This document shows positions 1 to 7,696 of a stretch of 33,646 nt of DNA, piece after piece. Made by a program: the position numbers and the translations under genes. Source of the DNA: UBA60 sp964587885 (GTDB lineage Archaea; Thermoplasmatota; Poseidoniia; Poseidoniales; Poseidoniaceae); contig CAZPME010000023.1 in NCBI GenBank assembly GCA_964587885.1, positions 1 to 33,646 of the forward strand, in the 5' to 3' direction. The notes beneath the pieces were generated by a model. The model did not search any database, had not been told where the DNA came from, and saw nothing but the letters and a program-made list of their open reading frames with translations. Numbering within the stretch: position 1 is the first letter of the stretch; each line of letters opens with the position of its first letter.

Positions 1-423
1 ACGTGAAACAGGAAGGCGATCTAGACTGCTAACTGTGACTAATATCATTGCAGCTAGAATTATCAATCCAAACATTCGACTGTACCCGTCAATGTGTAAT
101 AATGCGATATTTGCTGAACCACTTCCAGAAGTGAGGATTATTTCTTTCGCATTTTCCGACTGACTCAATAGTGCTTGCCAAAAAGCAATCAATAATGTCG
201 ACAAACAAAGTAATCCCGGTAATTGAGGGTTTTGAGCAAACTCAAATCTCTTGCCACCAAAGAATACTGGAATTCGTGTTTGGGTCAATGGGATTCTCCA
301 TTTGGCGTTACCCAAATTGGAAACTATAATTATCAAGGCGAATCCAATGACTAAAGTCAATTCTGGAGCGAGTGCTTCCCAAGTCTTACCGCCTTCGCTG
401 AAAATTTGAGTCCGAATAGCCAT
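1..423 (-). CDS. nuoN: NADH-quinone oxidoreductase subunit N, N-terminal part (cut by window edge)
   Basis: The reading frame is open from an ATG at 423 to base 1 and gives 141 residues, starting MAIRTQIFSEGGK. It holds two or three hydrophobic stretches (around residues 20-36, 70-85 and 125-135), as expected for the N-terminus of the third antiporter-like, proton-pumping subunit of complex I. The identification rests mainly on position: it follows nuoM in the usual L-M-N order, with the nuoM stop and this start separated by one base. The GGTG in the last codons of nuoM lies 6 nt before this ATG and is a good ribosome site, so the two genes are probably translationally coupled. The catalytic Lys and Glu would lie beyond the window. 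Confidence 0.85.
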   Translation of the reverse strand, partial: MAIRTQIFSEGGKTWEALAPELTLVIGFALIIIVSNLGNAKWRIPLTQTRIPVFFGGKRFEFAQNPQLPGLLCLSTLLIAFWQALLSQSENAKEIILTSGSGSANIALLHIDGYSRMFGLIILAAMILVTVSSLDRLPVSR

Positions 424-424
424 T

Positions 425-2161
425 TCAAGCACCCCCCCCAATTACATTCAACAGAATGCCATCGAATAATCCGTAGGCATATCCTGTCATCATGGAAAAG
501 AAAATCCACGGCAATACTCCGAATAATACTGTCAATAATGCCAACAACATCATTCCAGTAGACTCCCACTTTGAGACATCCGGTGGTTCCTCACCATGCA
601 AACTCTCTGGCGGTTGGCCTTCGTCTCCACCTTCGAAAATAGTTCTCTGCATACTCCAAAGATAGTATGCTGCAGTTATTGCCAAAGTAATTCCTGGCAG
701 GATAACCCACCAGCCAAATGCTTTCCAAAAGGCAATGAGAATAGTAATTTCAGCAACGAAGCCAGCCAATAACGGCAAACCAAGGCTGGCCATCCAACTG
801 AACATCATGTAGACTGATAACCATGGGCTGTACTTGGCCATACCTCGCATCGAACCAATCTCCAAGGTATGGTAATGGTGTTTGAAAGCACCAGCCACTG
901 CGAATAGCATTGGTGAAATAATACCATGTGCGAACATCATGAAAATGGCTCCAGCATAGCCAAGTGGTTCCATGGTTGCGATTCCAAGTAGAATAGCTCC
1001 CATGTGGCTGACTGAAGAATAAGCCACTAAACGCTTGAGATTAGTCTGGCCAAGACAAACAAAACTTCCATACACCAGACTGATCATTCCAATAGTCAAC
1101 AATAACCATTGGAATTCAACCAAGGCCTCAGGGAAAAGAGTGGCACAGAATCGGAACAGACCATAACCGCCCATTTTCAGCATCACACCGGCCAATAGCA
1201 TTGAACCAGAGGTCGGTGCCTGCACGTGGGCATCAGGCAACCAAGTATGGAACGGAACGGCGGGTAATTTTACTAAGAACCCGAGTAAGAACATCAGGAA
1301 CAAAGCCTTCTGCATATCCATTCCAAGCCACGCGATGTCAGCATTAGCGGCGGCTTGAGCGCCTATGGCCATCTGAGTCATATCGAAACTTCGTCCGGTA
1401 AGTACTCCTTGGTCAACCAAAGTTTGTGATGAAGGCTGAAGGAAGTAAAGAGTGACTATCCCCAGCAACATTACCACCGAAGCGGTGAAAGTGTAGATGA
1501 AGAATTTCTGCGCTGCATAGCGTCGGTCATCTCCACCCCACTTGAGGATAAGGAAGAACATCGGAATTAGAGTCAATTCCCAAAACACGTAGAACATGAA
1601 CATATCCAGTGAAACGAAAACTCCAACTAAAGCCCCACCCATCATTAGGATTAGGGGATGATGATACCATCCTGCCTTCTCTTCCCAAGTGGTAATCATA
1701 ACTATTGGAATCAAAATTGTAGTCAGCCAAACCATCGAAAATGATAGTCCATCCATACCAACGTGCCACGAAACTCCGATGGTTTGAATCCAAGCATATT
1801 CAAATTCCAATTCATAACGATTGTATTGACTAACATCCCAATTTATCGCTTCAAGCCAACCGAATAGGAGACCGGTACTGATGCCGAGCATCATTAACGA
1901 AAATACCAATGAAATCAATTTTATCGGCTGACCGATATTGACCTTGAGATGATTAGGTTGCATACTGGCAAAGGCCATCAAGACACAGGCGGCGATTAAC
2001 GGGAAAGCGACGAGAGGAAGGGTGATCCAATCAATTTGGCCAGCGTTGTTTTCGACCGCGAAACTAGGGAAGAAATACATCATTGCAGCCGAGATTAACA
2101 ACAAACCTGCAACTAAACCGAATTCACGGTCTCGAAGTTGCATATTAGGATTAGTACTCAT
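425..2161 (-). CDS. nuoM: NADH-quinone oxidoreductase subunit M (proton-pumping antiporter-like subunit)
   Basis: Membrane subunit of respiratory complex I, one of three Mrp-antiporter-like subunits that move protons during quinone reduction. The 578-residue protein has about 14 hydrophobic segments. The signature FWELTLIP (residues 193-200) carries the conserved Glu195, and FLVKLPAVPFHTWLPDAH (295-312) carries the channel Lys298 and the typical HTWLPDAH motif. It is somewhat longer than the usual 490-520 residues, with an extended N-terminal part and a soluble C-terminal loop rich in Glu and Pro (about residues 510-535). Its ATG directly abuts the nuoL stop (TGAATG), with a GGTG 6 nt upstream. 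A run of eight G (coding strand) lies a few codons before the stop and overlaps the nuoN ribosome site. Confidence 0.97.
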   Translation of the reverse strand: MSTNPNMQLRDREFGLVAGLLLISAAMMYFFPSFAVENNAGQIDWITLPLVAFPLIAACVLMAFASMQPNHLKVNIGQPIKLISLVFSLMMLGISTGLLFGWLEAINWDVSQYNRYELEFEYAWIQTIGVSWHVGMDGLSFSMVWLTTILIPIVMITTWEEKAGWYHHPLILMMGGALVGVFVSLDMFMFYVFWELTLIPMFFLILKWGGDDRRYAAQKFFIYTFTASVVMLLGIVTLYFLQPSSQTLVDQGVLTGRSFDMTQMAIGAQAAANADIAWLGMDMQKALFLMFLLGFLVKLPAVPFHTWLPDAHVQAPTSGSMLLAGVMLKMGGYGLFRFCATLFPEALVEFQWLLLTIGMISLVYGSFVCLGQTNLKRLVAYSSVSHMGAILLGIATMEPLGYAGAIFMMFAHGIISPMLFAVAGAFKHHYHTLEIGSMRGMAKYSPWLSVYMMFSWMASLGLPLLAGFVAEITILIAFWKAFGWWVILPGITLAITAAYYLWSMQRTIFEGGDEGQPPESLHGEEPPDVSKWESTGMMLLALLTVLFGVLPWIFFSMMTGYAYGLFDGILLNVIGGGA

Positions 2162-4384
2162 TCAAGCCACCCCCCAAATCAAGATGAATATCGCTAATGT
2201 ACCCAGAACCGCCATCATGATGTAATCGCGTGCTGACCCAGTGGTCATACTACGGACTACAGTACTAGTCTCTTGGCTACCATACTCAATTCCTCGGACC
2301 ACGCCGTCGATTACTCGACGGTCAAACCAAGCGCAAGCATTGGCGAAGGGTACGACGATGCGAATAATTGCTGCATCATACCAAGCATCAAAATGAAGGC
2401 GCTGACGAAGACTTTCAGCAAGGCCCGAATTCGCCATCGTAGAATTATCGAAATTGCTACGCTTATTGACTCGTCCGGACAATATGATGAGCCAAGCCAA
2501 CCAAGGTTTGGACGACTCGCCTTTGTCGAGTTTACCACCGTAAAGTGACATCGCCAAACCAGGCCCAATAATGGTTGATATGAATATAGTTAGCAAAGTA
2601 ACCAAGTAAATCATGCTAGCATTATCACCACTATGGGGTAAGAAGGCATGCTCAATTTCATGTCCTATTCCGCTAATCAAGTGCGAAAAATGCATTTCAG
2701 CACTACCATCTGAGACCCAATGCACGAATTCCAAACCAGCAAATACAATTCCACCTAGAGTCATAAAAGTCAAGGTAACCAAGGGAATTGGAATAAATGG
2801 AGTCTGTTCAACCACAGCACTGGCAACCGGAGTCTTTGGTTTCCCTGCAAAGGTCATGAACCACATTCTACTCATGTAAAAGCCGGTCATCCCTGCGGTG
2901 ATTAGAATCAATATTGCAGGGACCAATAGCATCCCACCCCCTGAGGTTAGGGCTGCCTTCCAAGCCGCTCCAACGATACCTTCCTTTGACCAAAATCCAC
3001 CGATTAGGGGGATGCCGATAATCGAAGCAGAGCCGACCGCCATAGCGGTCGAAGTGATTGGCAATTTACTCGCCAGCCCACCCATATTTGACATATCTTG
3101 AGCATCGAAATGGTCTTCACCATCATGGCCATCATGATCATCGTGATTATCTCCATGATGGGCAACTTCATGATGAGCATGATGCATTTCATGAATAACA
3201 GAGCCGCTAGCCATGAATAGCATTCCCTTAGCCATTGCGTGATTGAATAAGTGGAATAGTGAAGCCCCGAAGGCCAGTAGAGCAACCTCATGATGACCAG
3301 TGTTGGCAAACCAAAGAGCGGCCCCTAATCCAGTAAAAATGTAAGCCAATTGGCTCATCGTCGAATAGGCCAAAACTTTCTTGATATCCATTTGAACAAA
3401 GGCGATGAGTGCAGCCATACAAGCGGTAATTCCACCCACCCATGCGATGAGAATTGCCACATCGGTGAATTCCCCCTCCATCGCCGGAGATGCGAAGAAG
3501 GGGAACATTCGAGCGACGAGGTACAAACCAGCATTAACCATAGTCGCAGCGTGAATTAGAGCTGAGACCGGTGTCGGGCCTTCCATTGCATCGGGTAACC
3601 ACACATGAAGTGGGAATTGGGCTGATTTTCCGACCGCACCAATGAACATCATAAACAATGCAACTTTCAATTGGCCAGGATCGACTGCAGCAATATTGCT
3701 CTCAGCCCAAACAACATTGAAATCAAGACTCCCAAACATATTCCACAACATCAGCAAACCAATGAAAAGGAATACATCGCCAACTCGAGTGGTCAAGAAT
3801 GCCTTTTTTGCCGCATATGAGGCGCTAGGGCGTTCATAATAGAAGCCAATTAACAGATATGAGCACAAGCCCATTATTTCCCAGAAAATGAATAACCACA
3901 GGAAATTATCTGCCAAAACCATACCTAACATTCCAGCACAGAATAGCAAGAACTCGGCGTAGAAACGATGGTTGCGATCAAGATTTACTGGGTCGGTATT
4001 CATATATCCCAAACTGAAGATGGCGATGAGGAAACAGAGGAAACTGGCGACGAATAGAAGCATCACTGCAACATGGTCAAGATACATTCCAAAGCCGAGA
4101 GTATGGCTAACGAGATTGCCATTTTCAACCATGTGAAATGATACCCAATCGCCAACATATCCAACCGATTCATTACCAGTAACAGCACCGATATAATCGA
4201 CGATTAACCAAAGCGAAAGCCCGAGGCAAGTTCCCATCACTATCGTAGCAATGGTCCCACCTTCTTTCCAGCGCCCGCGCCAAAAATCCATTCCCTTGAA
4301 GATATTACCGAGGAAGAGAATTATCGGGAAAGCCACTATCGGCAATACCGGTATCCAAAGAGCGTAATCTATTGCACTAGACAT
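2162..4384 (-). CDS. nuoL: NADH-quinone oxidoreductase subunit L
   Basis: Distal proton-pumping subunit of complex I, which carries the long lateral helix in known structures. The protein has 740 residues against 600-650 in most families. FWEIMGLCSYLLIG (167-180) holds the conserved Glu169, and GKSAQFPLHVWLPDAMEGP (252-270) holds Lys253 and the LPDAMEGPTPVSALIHAATMV signature. Residues 398-430, just before the usual QDM-NMGGL motif, form an insertion very rich in His and Asp on a short inter-helix loop. A second hydrophilic stretch near residues 560-600 and a C-terminal TM (about 718-738) follow. The start has GGTG 5 nt upstream. It lies 9 nt after nuoK. Confidence 0.97.
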   Translation of the reverse strand: MSSAIDYALWIPVLPIVAFPIILFLGNIFKGMDFWRGRWKEGGTIATIVMGTCLGLSLWLIVDYIGAVTGNESVGYVGDWVSFHMVENGNLVSHTLGFGMYLDHVAVMLLFVASFLCFLIAIFSLGYMNTDPVNLDRNHRFYAEFLLFCAGMLGMVLADNFLWLFIFWEIMGLCSYLLIGFYYERPSASYAAKKAFLTTRVGDVFLFIGLLMLWNMFGSLDFNVVWAESNIAAVDPGQLKVALFMMFIGAVGKSAQFPLHVWLPDAMEGPTPVSALIHAATMVNAGLYLVARMFPFFASPAMEGEFTDVAILIAWVGGITACMAALIAFVQMDIKKVLAYSTMSQLAYIFTGLGAALWFANTGHHEVALLAFGASLFHLFNHAMAKGMLFMASGSVIHEMHHAHHEVAHHGDNHDDHDGHDGEDHFDAQDMSNMGGLASKLPITSTAMAVGSASIIGIPLIGGFWSKEGIVGAAWKAALTSGGGMLLVPAILILITAGMTGFYMSRMWFMTFAGKPKTPVASAVVEQTPFIPIPLVTLTFMTLGGIVFAGLEFVHWVSDGSAEMHFSHLISGIGHEIEHAFLPHSGDNASMIYLVTLLTIFISTIIGPGLAMSLYGGKLDKGESSKPWLAWLIILSGRVNKRSNFDNSTMANSGLAESLRQRLHFDAWYDAAIIRIVVPFANACAWFDRRVIDGVVRGIEYGSQETSTVVRSMTTGSARDYIMMAVLGTLAIFILIWGVA

Positions 4385-4393
4385 AATATCACC

Positions 4394-4696
4394 TCAATTC
4401 TTGAGTAACCTCATCTCGTCGAGACTTATCGTCTCCTCATGTCCGTATAGTGAAAGGAATATCGCCAAACCAATAGCCACTTCAGCCGCGGCAATAGCGA
4501 TAGCAATTACAGTGTAAACCCAACCGGTTACATCACCGTGCTGGGCTGCAGCAGCAACAAAATTGAGATTTACTGCGTTAAGAATAATTTCAATACACAT
4601 CAAAACGATAATGGCATTCTTGCGAGTGACCGCTCCCCACAAACCGATGGTGAAAAGACAAACGCCGAGAACAACAGCCCACATTGGATCAATCAT
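4394..4696 (-). CDS. nuoK: NADH-quinone oxidoreductase subunit K
   Basis: Small membrane subunit of complex I, 100 residues, with three TM helices (about 5-22, 28-48 and 58-84). The two buried glutamates of the proton path are at Glu36 and Glu72, the same numbers as in the E. coli protein. The family motif around CIEIILNAVNLNFVA is intact. Its ATG overlaps the end of nuoJ2 by 4 nt, and a GGAGGTGA ribosome site lies just upstream inside nuoJ2, so its translation is probably coupled to that of nuoJ2. Length is normal for the family. Confidence 0.97.
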   Translation of the reverse strand: MIDPMWAVVLGVCLFTIGLWGAVTRKNAIIVLMCIEIILNAVNLNFVAAAAQHGDVTGWVYTVIAIAIAAAEVAIGLAIFLSLYGHEETISLDEMRLLKN

Positions 4697-4962
4697 TCTT
4701 CTTCACCTCCAAACTCGTAGAGGAGATTTTCCAATCTCTCATCACGGGCTAGATAGGCCGCTCCGACCATCGCCATCGCCAACAATAATCCTAGGATTAC
4801 TAAGGCAAAGGCCCAATCAATTAGAAGAGAAGATGCTAGATTAGCAGTCGTAGGTGGCCCAACTGGGCCAGTCTGCCACAAACGGTCAGAAGTAATAGTT
4901 TGAATTAGCACTATTGCCAGACCGAGAAGGCCAACTCTAGTTACTATACTGAGTAGTTTCAT
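4693..4962 (-). CDS. nuoJ: NADH-quinone oxidoreductase subunit J, C-terminal half as a separate gene (NuoJ2)
   Basis: An 89-residue membrane protein with two hydrophobic helices (about 5-22 and 47-71) and an acidic tail that ends GGEEE. It corresponds to the C-terminal half of bacterial NuoJ, which in this operon is split into two adjacent genes as in several archaea. Its ATG overlaps the nuoJ1 stop (ATGA, 4 nt), with GAGGAGG 8 nt before the start. Sequence similarity to NuoJ is weak by eye; the call depends on size, helix pattern and the position between nuoJ1 and nuoK. Confidence 0.85.
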   Translation of the reverse strand: MKLLSIVTRVGLLGLAIVLIQTITSDRLWQTGPVGPPTTANLASSLLIDWAFALVILGLLLAMAMVGAAYLARDERLENLLYEFGGEEE

Positions 4963-5234
4963 TCAAAGTCCTCCTCAAGTATTTGGCGACGGGTTAACAT
5001 TATCGCGAATAAGACAACTAGCATTACGCTAGCCAAATAAACCAATATTTGGATGGTGGCGATAAATTCTGCTTCTAGTAAGAGAAATACGCCAGCAACC
5101 GCCATGAAAGCAAAAATCAGAGACATCATCGAATGGGCGACACGTTGAGCATATACGGTGCCTAGAGCACCGAGAATCGCCATCGCCGCGAATACGAAAA
5201 AGACCGCTTGTTCAGCCATTGTTGCGGGCTCCAT
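4959..5234 (-). CDS. nuoJ: NADH-quinone oxidoreductase subunit J, N-terminal half as a separate gene (NuoJ1)
   Basis: A 91-residue membrane protein with three helices (about 8-27, 33-53 and 58-79). EFIATIQILVYLASVMLVVL (56-75) matches the most conserved part of NuoJ, including the helix that carries the pi-bulge in complex I structures. The protein ends soon after this helix, so it supplies only the N-terminal half and nuoJ2 supplies the rest. The ATG at 5234 has GGAG 8 nt upstream, overlapping the end of nuoI; a second Met at residue 6 is a weaker alternative. Confidence 0.92.
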   Translation of the reverse strand: MEPATMAEQAVFFVFAAMAILGALGTVYAQRVAHSMMSLIFAFMAVAGVFLLLEAEFIATIQILVYLASVMLVVLFAIMLTRRQILEEDFE

Positions 5235-5236
5235 TT

Positions 5237-6187
5237 TCAGGCCTCCGCTTTTTTCGCCTTAGCAGCTTTCTTGGCTCGCTTATCGCGCTCTTTGTTAGCA
5301 CGCTTTGCCAATTCCGCATCAACCGCTTCTTGATGCTCGCCGATGAGTACACGTGTTCGTGATGCATCAAACCAAAGGTCTTGACGGGTGAATCCCGACA
5401 TACCATCATATTCGTTAGTCATGAAAAAGGAAGTAAACTTGCAAGCCTCCATACATAGGCCACAGAACATACAACGGCCGATATCTATTCGTCCAGAGAC
5501 TATTTGGTCGTCGGCCTTAAGCAAAGAAGAGCGGTCAAGAGTATCCTCATCGCCACTATCATTCCAACGCACAGTTGCCGTATCACCAGAAAGGTCAATG
5601 ACTTCGCCAAAGCGGTATTCATCAACTGGAGAGTCATGAGAGGTTACTGGATTACGGGTTTGTTGGATTTCCTTTATTCCTTCAACTTCGATAGCAGCCC
5701 AACCACCAACTTCCAAGTCGCTGCCAAAGCCTTCATGGTCACCTTCTGCACCATCTAGAATGTCGACACGCAATTCTGTAGACATGTGTAAACAATCGTT
5801 AGGGCAAATCTTGACACATAATTTGCACGCAGTGCAGGTCTCCCATATGACGCCAATACGGCCATTATATTGGCCTGGGACAAAGAGCCAAGGCTCCAAA
5901 TCTTCCAAACGCTCATATGGATACATTAGAGTCATGGGCTTCCACAAACTTGGAAACAGATCTGAACCCTGTCTGTCTGCTGCATATGGATGGGCGGTTA
6001 CATCGTTCATCACGTTGCCATCGACGCGTGTTTGCGAAGCTGCATCAAGCATTTCTTCCTTCTTATTGTGATAGCCCCATCCAACTAATGGCCGACCAAA
6101 GGTACGCAGTGCGGTAACCAAAGTCATCAAAAATGGTTTTATGAATAGATTACGGAAATTTGCTTTAGCTCGTGGATGTGTCGCCAT
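5237..6187 (-). CDS. nuoI: NADH-quinone oxidoreductase subunit I (two [4Fe-4S] ferredoxin-type) with large internal insertion
   Basis: Peripheral-arm subunit that passes electrons through clusters N6a and N6b to N2. The protein has 316 residues, against about 160-180 in most families. The first motif is CTACKLCVKICP (Cys118, 121, 124, 128) and the second is CMFCGLCMEAC (Cys239, 242, 245, 249). All eight ligands are present, but the second motif is followed by Lys instead of the usual Pro. The motifs are 111 residues apart, against about 29 in E. coli, so some 80 residues are inserted. The inserted part includes a beta-rich stretch at about 190-225. The N-terminus is also about 50-60 residues longer, and the C-terminus is a Lys/Ala-rich helix. 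The start has GGTG 5 nt upstream and lies 9 nt from nuoH. Confidence 0.95.
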   Translation of the reverse strand: MATHPRAKANFRNLFIKPFLMTLVTALRTFGRPLVGWGYHNKKEEMLDAASQTRVDGNVMNDVTAHPYAADRQGSDLFPSLWKPMTLMYPYERLEDLEPWLFVPGQYNGRIGVIWETCTACKLCVKICPNDCLHMSTELRVDILDGAEGDHEGFGSDLEVGGWAAIEVEGIKEIQQTRNPVTSHDSPVDEYRFGEVIDLSGDTATVRWNDSGDEDTLDRSSLLKADDQIVSGRIDIGRCMFCGLCMEACKFTSFFMTNEYDGMSGFTRQDLWFDASRTRVLIGEHQEAVDAELAKRANKERDKRAKKAAKAKKAEA

Positions 6188-6196
6188 ATTGTCACC

Positions 6197-7687
6197 TCAC
6201 TCCTGCCCTGCCACATGCGTTCCCGCAGGCTCAACCGTATGCACATGGTACGGTCGCGAGGGTGGGTCTTTGTCCTCGTCGATACTGAATATTACGAATA
6301 ATGCCATTGAAATTACGAACATCACCAACGGCACTGCCCAGAAGAATGGGGTGCCGGCATCCCAAGCCGAACCACTACCGAGTCCTGCTGGGTCATAGAA
6401 CCACAAGCGGAGTGCGATGGCGATTGCCAATTGCACCACTGAAAGTGGCAACAAGTATCTCCATCCGAACTCAAGGATTTGGTCGGTCCTAACCCGTGGC
6501 AAACTTGCTCGAGCCCAAACAAATAGTAAGAAGATGAAGAAAGATTTGATCATAGTCCATGCTATACCTGGAATGACATCATTCCACAGCGTTCCCACAA
6601 TTCCCAAATTACCCATAAGTCCGGCGAATGGTGCATGCCACCCCCCGAGGAAGAATACTGTACACAAGATGCAGGCCGCCCACACACGCATGTATTCAGC
6701 GGCGAATAGTAGACCCCAGCGCATTCCGCCATATTCAGTCCACCATCCCTCAACCAATTCAGCTTCTGCTTCTGGCATATCGAATGGAATGCGCTCAACT
6801 TCAGCCACCATCGCCACTAGGAATAAGGCGAAGCCAAGAGGCATGAGGAAGAAGTTCCAAGCACCAGCAGAATGCTGAAACTCGACGATTTCCATGAAAT
6901 TGAAAGATCCCGAAACAACACATACTGCGAGTACGGTAATCAAAAGTGGAATTTCATAAGCAGTCAATTGTGCTGCCGAACGGATTCCCCCAATCAAAGT
7001 GTATTTGTTGTTTGAAGACCAACCGGCAAAGAACACTCCGAGAGGAGCGATGCCGAAAATAGCCAAGGCAAATAAGACCGAAAGGTCGGGATTGATTGCA
7101 TAAATTCCCGAAGAAAACGGCATGAATCCAATGATAAGAACAGTTGAAGAAATAATAAGGAAAGGCGATAATTCGTATATTACTCGGTCAGCCTTAGTTG
7201 GCGGCATGTGTTCCTTGGTGAGGAATTTTGCTCCGTCGGCAATGGTTTGAACAAATCCGGGTAATGCCCACCAAGCACCATGCCATGAGCGGTTATTGAC
7301 CCGTGCCACCGAAGGATGAGGGCTACCGTTACCCATCACACGGTTGAGCCACCGATTGAGAGCCCCGATAGGACGGCCCAATCCATAAGGGACTTTATTC
7401 CACCATTCACCAGCGGTAACGCCTTGTTCACCAACCCAAAGACTACGCCAATCGGTAATACGGCCACGCCTATCCATCATCCGAGCCCATAGTTTTGGCT
7501 CGACCCAAAGAATTACACCAATACCAAGCATGAATGCACCTAATACAGAAACGCAAGTTAGTCCTGCACCTAATACGATTGCGAGCAATTCGGCTTGACC
7601 TTCTAATGGTGTACCATGTAAGGCAGTCGAGGTAAGATAATCCATACCAGAGTATATCCAATCATGCAATTGCAACCAATCTCCCAT
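6197..7687 (-). CDS. nuoH: NADH-quinone oxidoreductase subunit H with insertion in the first cytoplasmic loop
   Basis: Membrane subunit that forms the quinone chamber with NuoB and NuoD. It has 496 residues, against about 325-350 in the family. The core is clear: WVEPKLWARMMDRRG (61-75, the usual E-K-GR--DR-GP region), VQTIADGAKFLTKE (146-159), and ERIPFDMPEAEAELVEGW (298-315), the quinone-loop signature. Between the first two blocks, residues 76-142 form an insertion of about 67 residues rich in Trp, Gly and Arg that homologues lack. The rest of the added length lies in the N-terminus (about 30 residues) and the C-terminal tail. The ATG at 7687 has GAGGTGA with GGTG 5 nt upstream. It follows nuoD by 9 nt. 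Confidence 0.96.
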   Translation of the reverse strand: MGDWLQLHDWIYSGMDYLTSTALHGTPLEGQAELLAIVLGAGLTCVSVLGAFMLGIGVILWVEPKLWARMMDRRGRITDWRSLWVGEQGVTAGEWWNKVPYGLGRPIGALNRWLNRVMGNGSPHPSVARVNNRSWHGAWWALPGFVQTIADGAKFLTKEHMPPTKADRVIYELSPFLIISSTVLIIGFMPFSSGIYAINPDLSVLFALAIFGIAPLGVFFAGWSSNNKYTLIGGIRSAAQLTAYEIPLLITVLAVCVVSGSFNFMEIVEFQHSAGAWNFFLMPLGFALFLVAMVAEVERIPFDMPEAEAELVEGWWTEYGGMRWGLLFAAEYMRVWAACILCTVFFLGGWHAPFAGLMGNLGIVGTLWNDVIPGIAWTMIKSFFIFLLFVWARASLPRVRTDQILEFGWRYLLPLSVVQLAIAIALRLWFYDPAGLGSGSAWDAGTPFFWAVPLVMFVISMALFVIFSIDEDKDPPSRPYHVHTVEPAGTHVAGQE

Positions 7688-7696
7688 TATCTCACC

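Noticed and set aside
4693..5234. Split nuoJ as a frameshift or sequencing error
   Set aside because: Both halves have their own ribosome site and an ATGA overlap, and split nuoJ is known in archaeal nuo operons, so it reads as two real genes.
6417..6878. Plus-strand 153-codon open frame antisense to nuoH
   Set aside because: nuoH motifs are intact on the opposite strand; the translation is Pro/Ser/Thr-rich with no family pattern, as expected of an antisense shadow.
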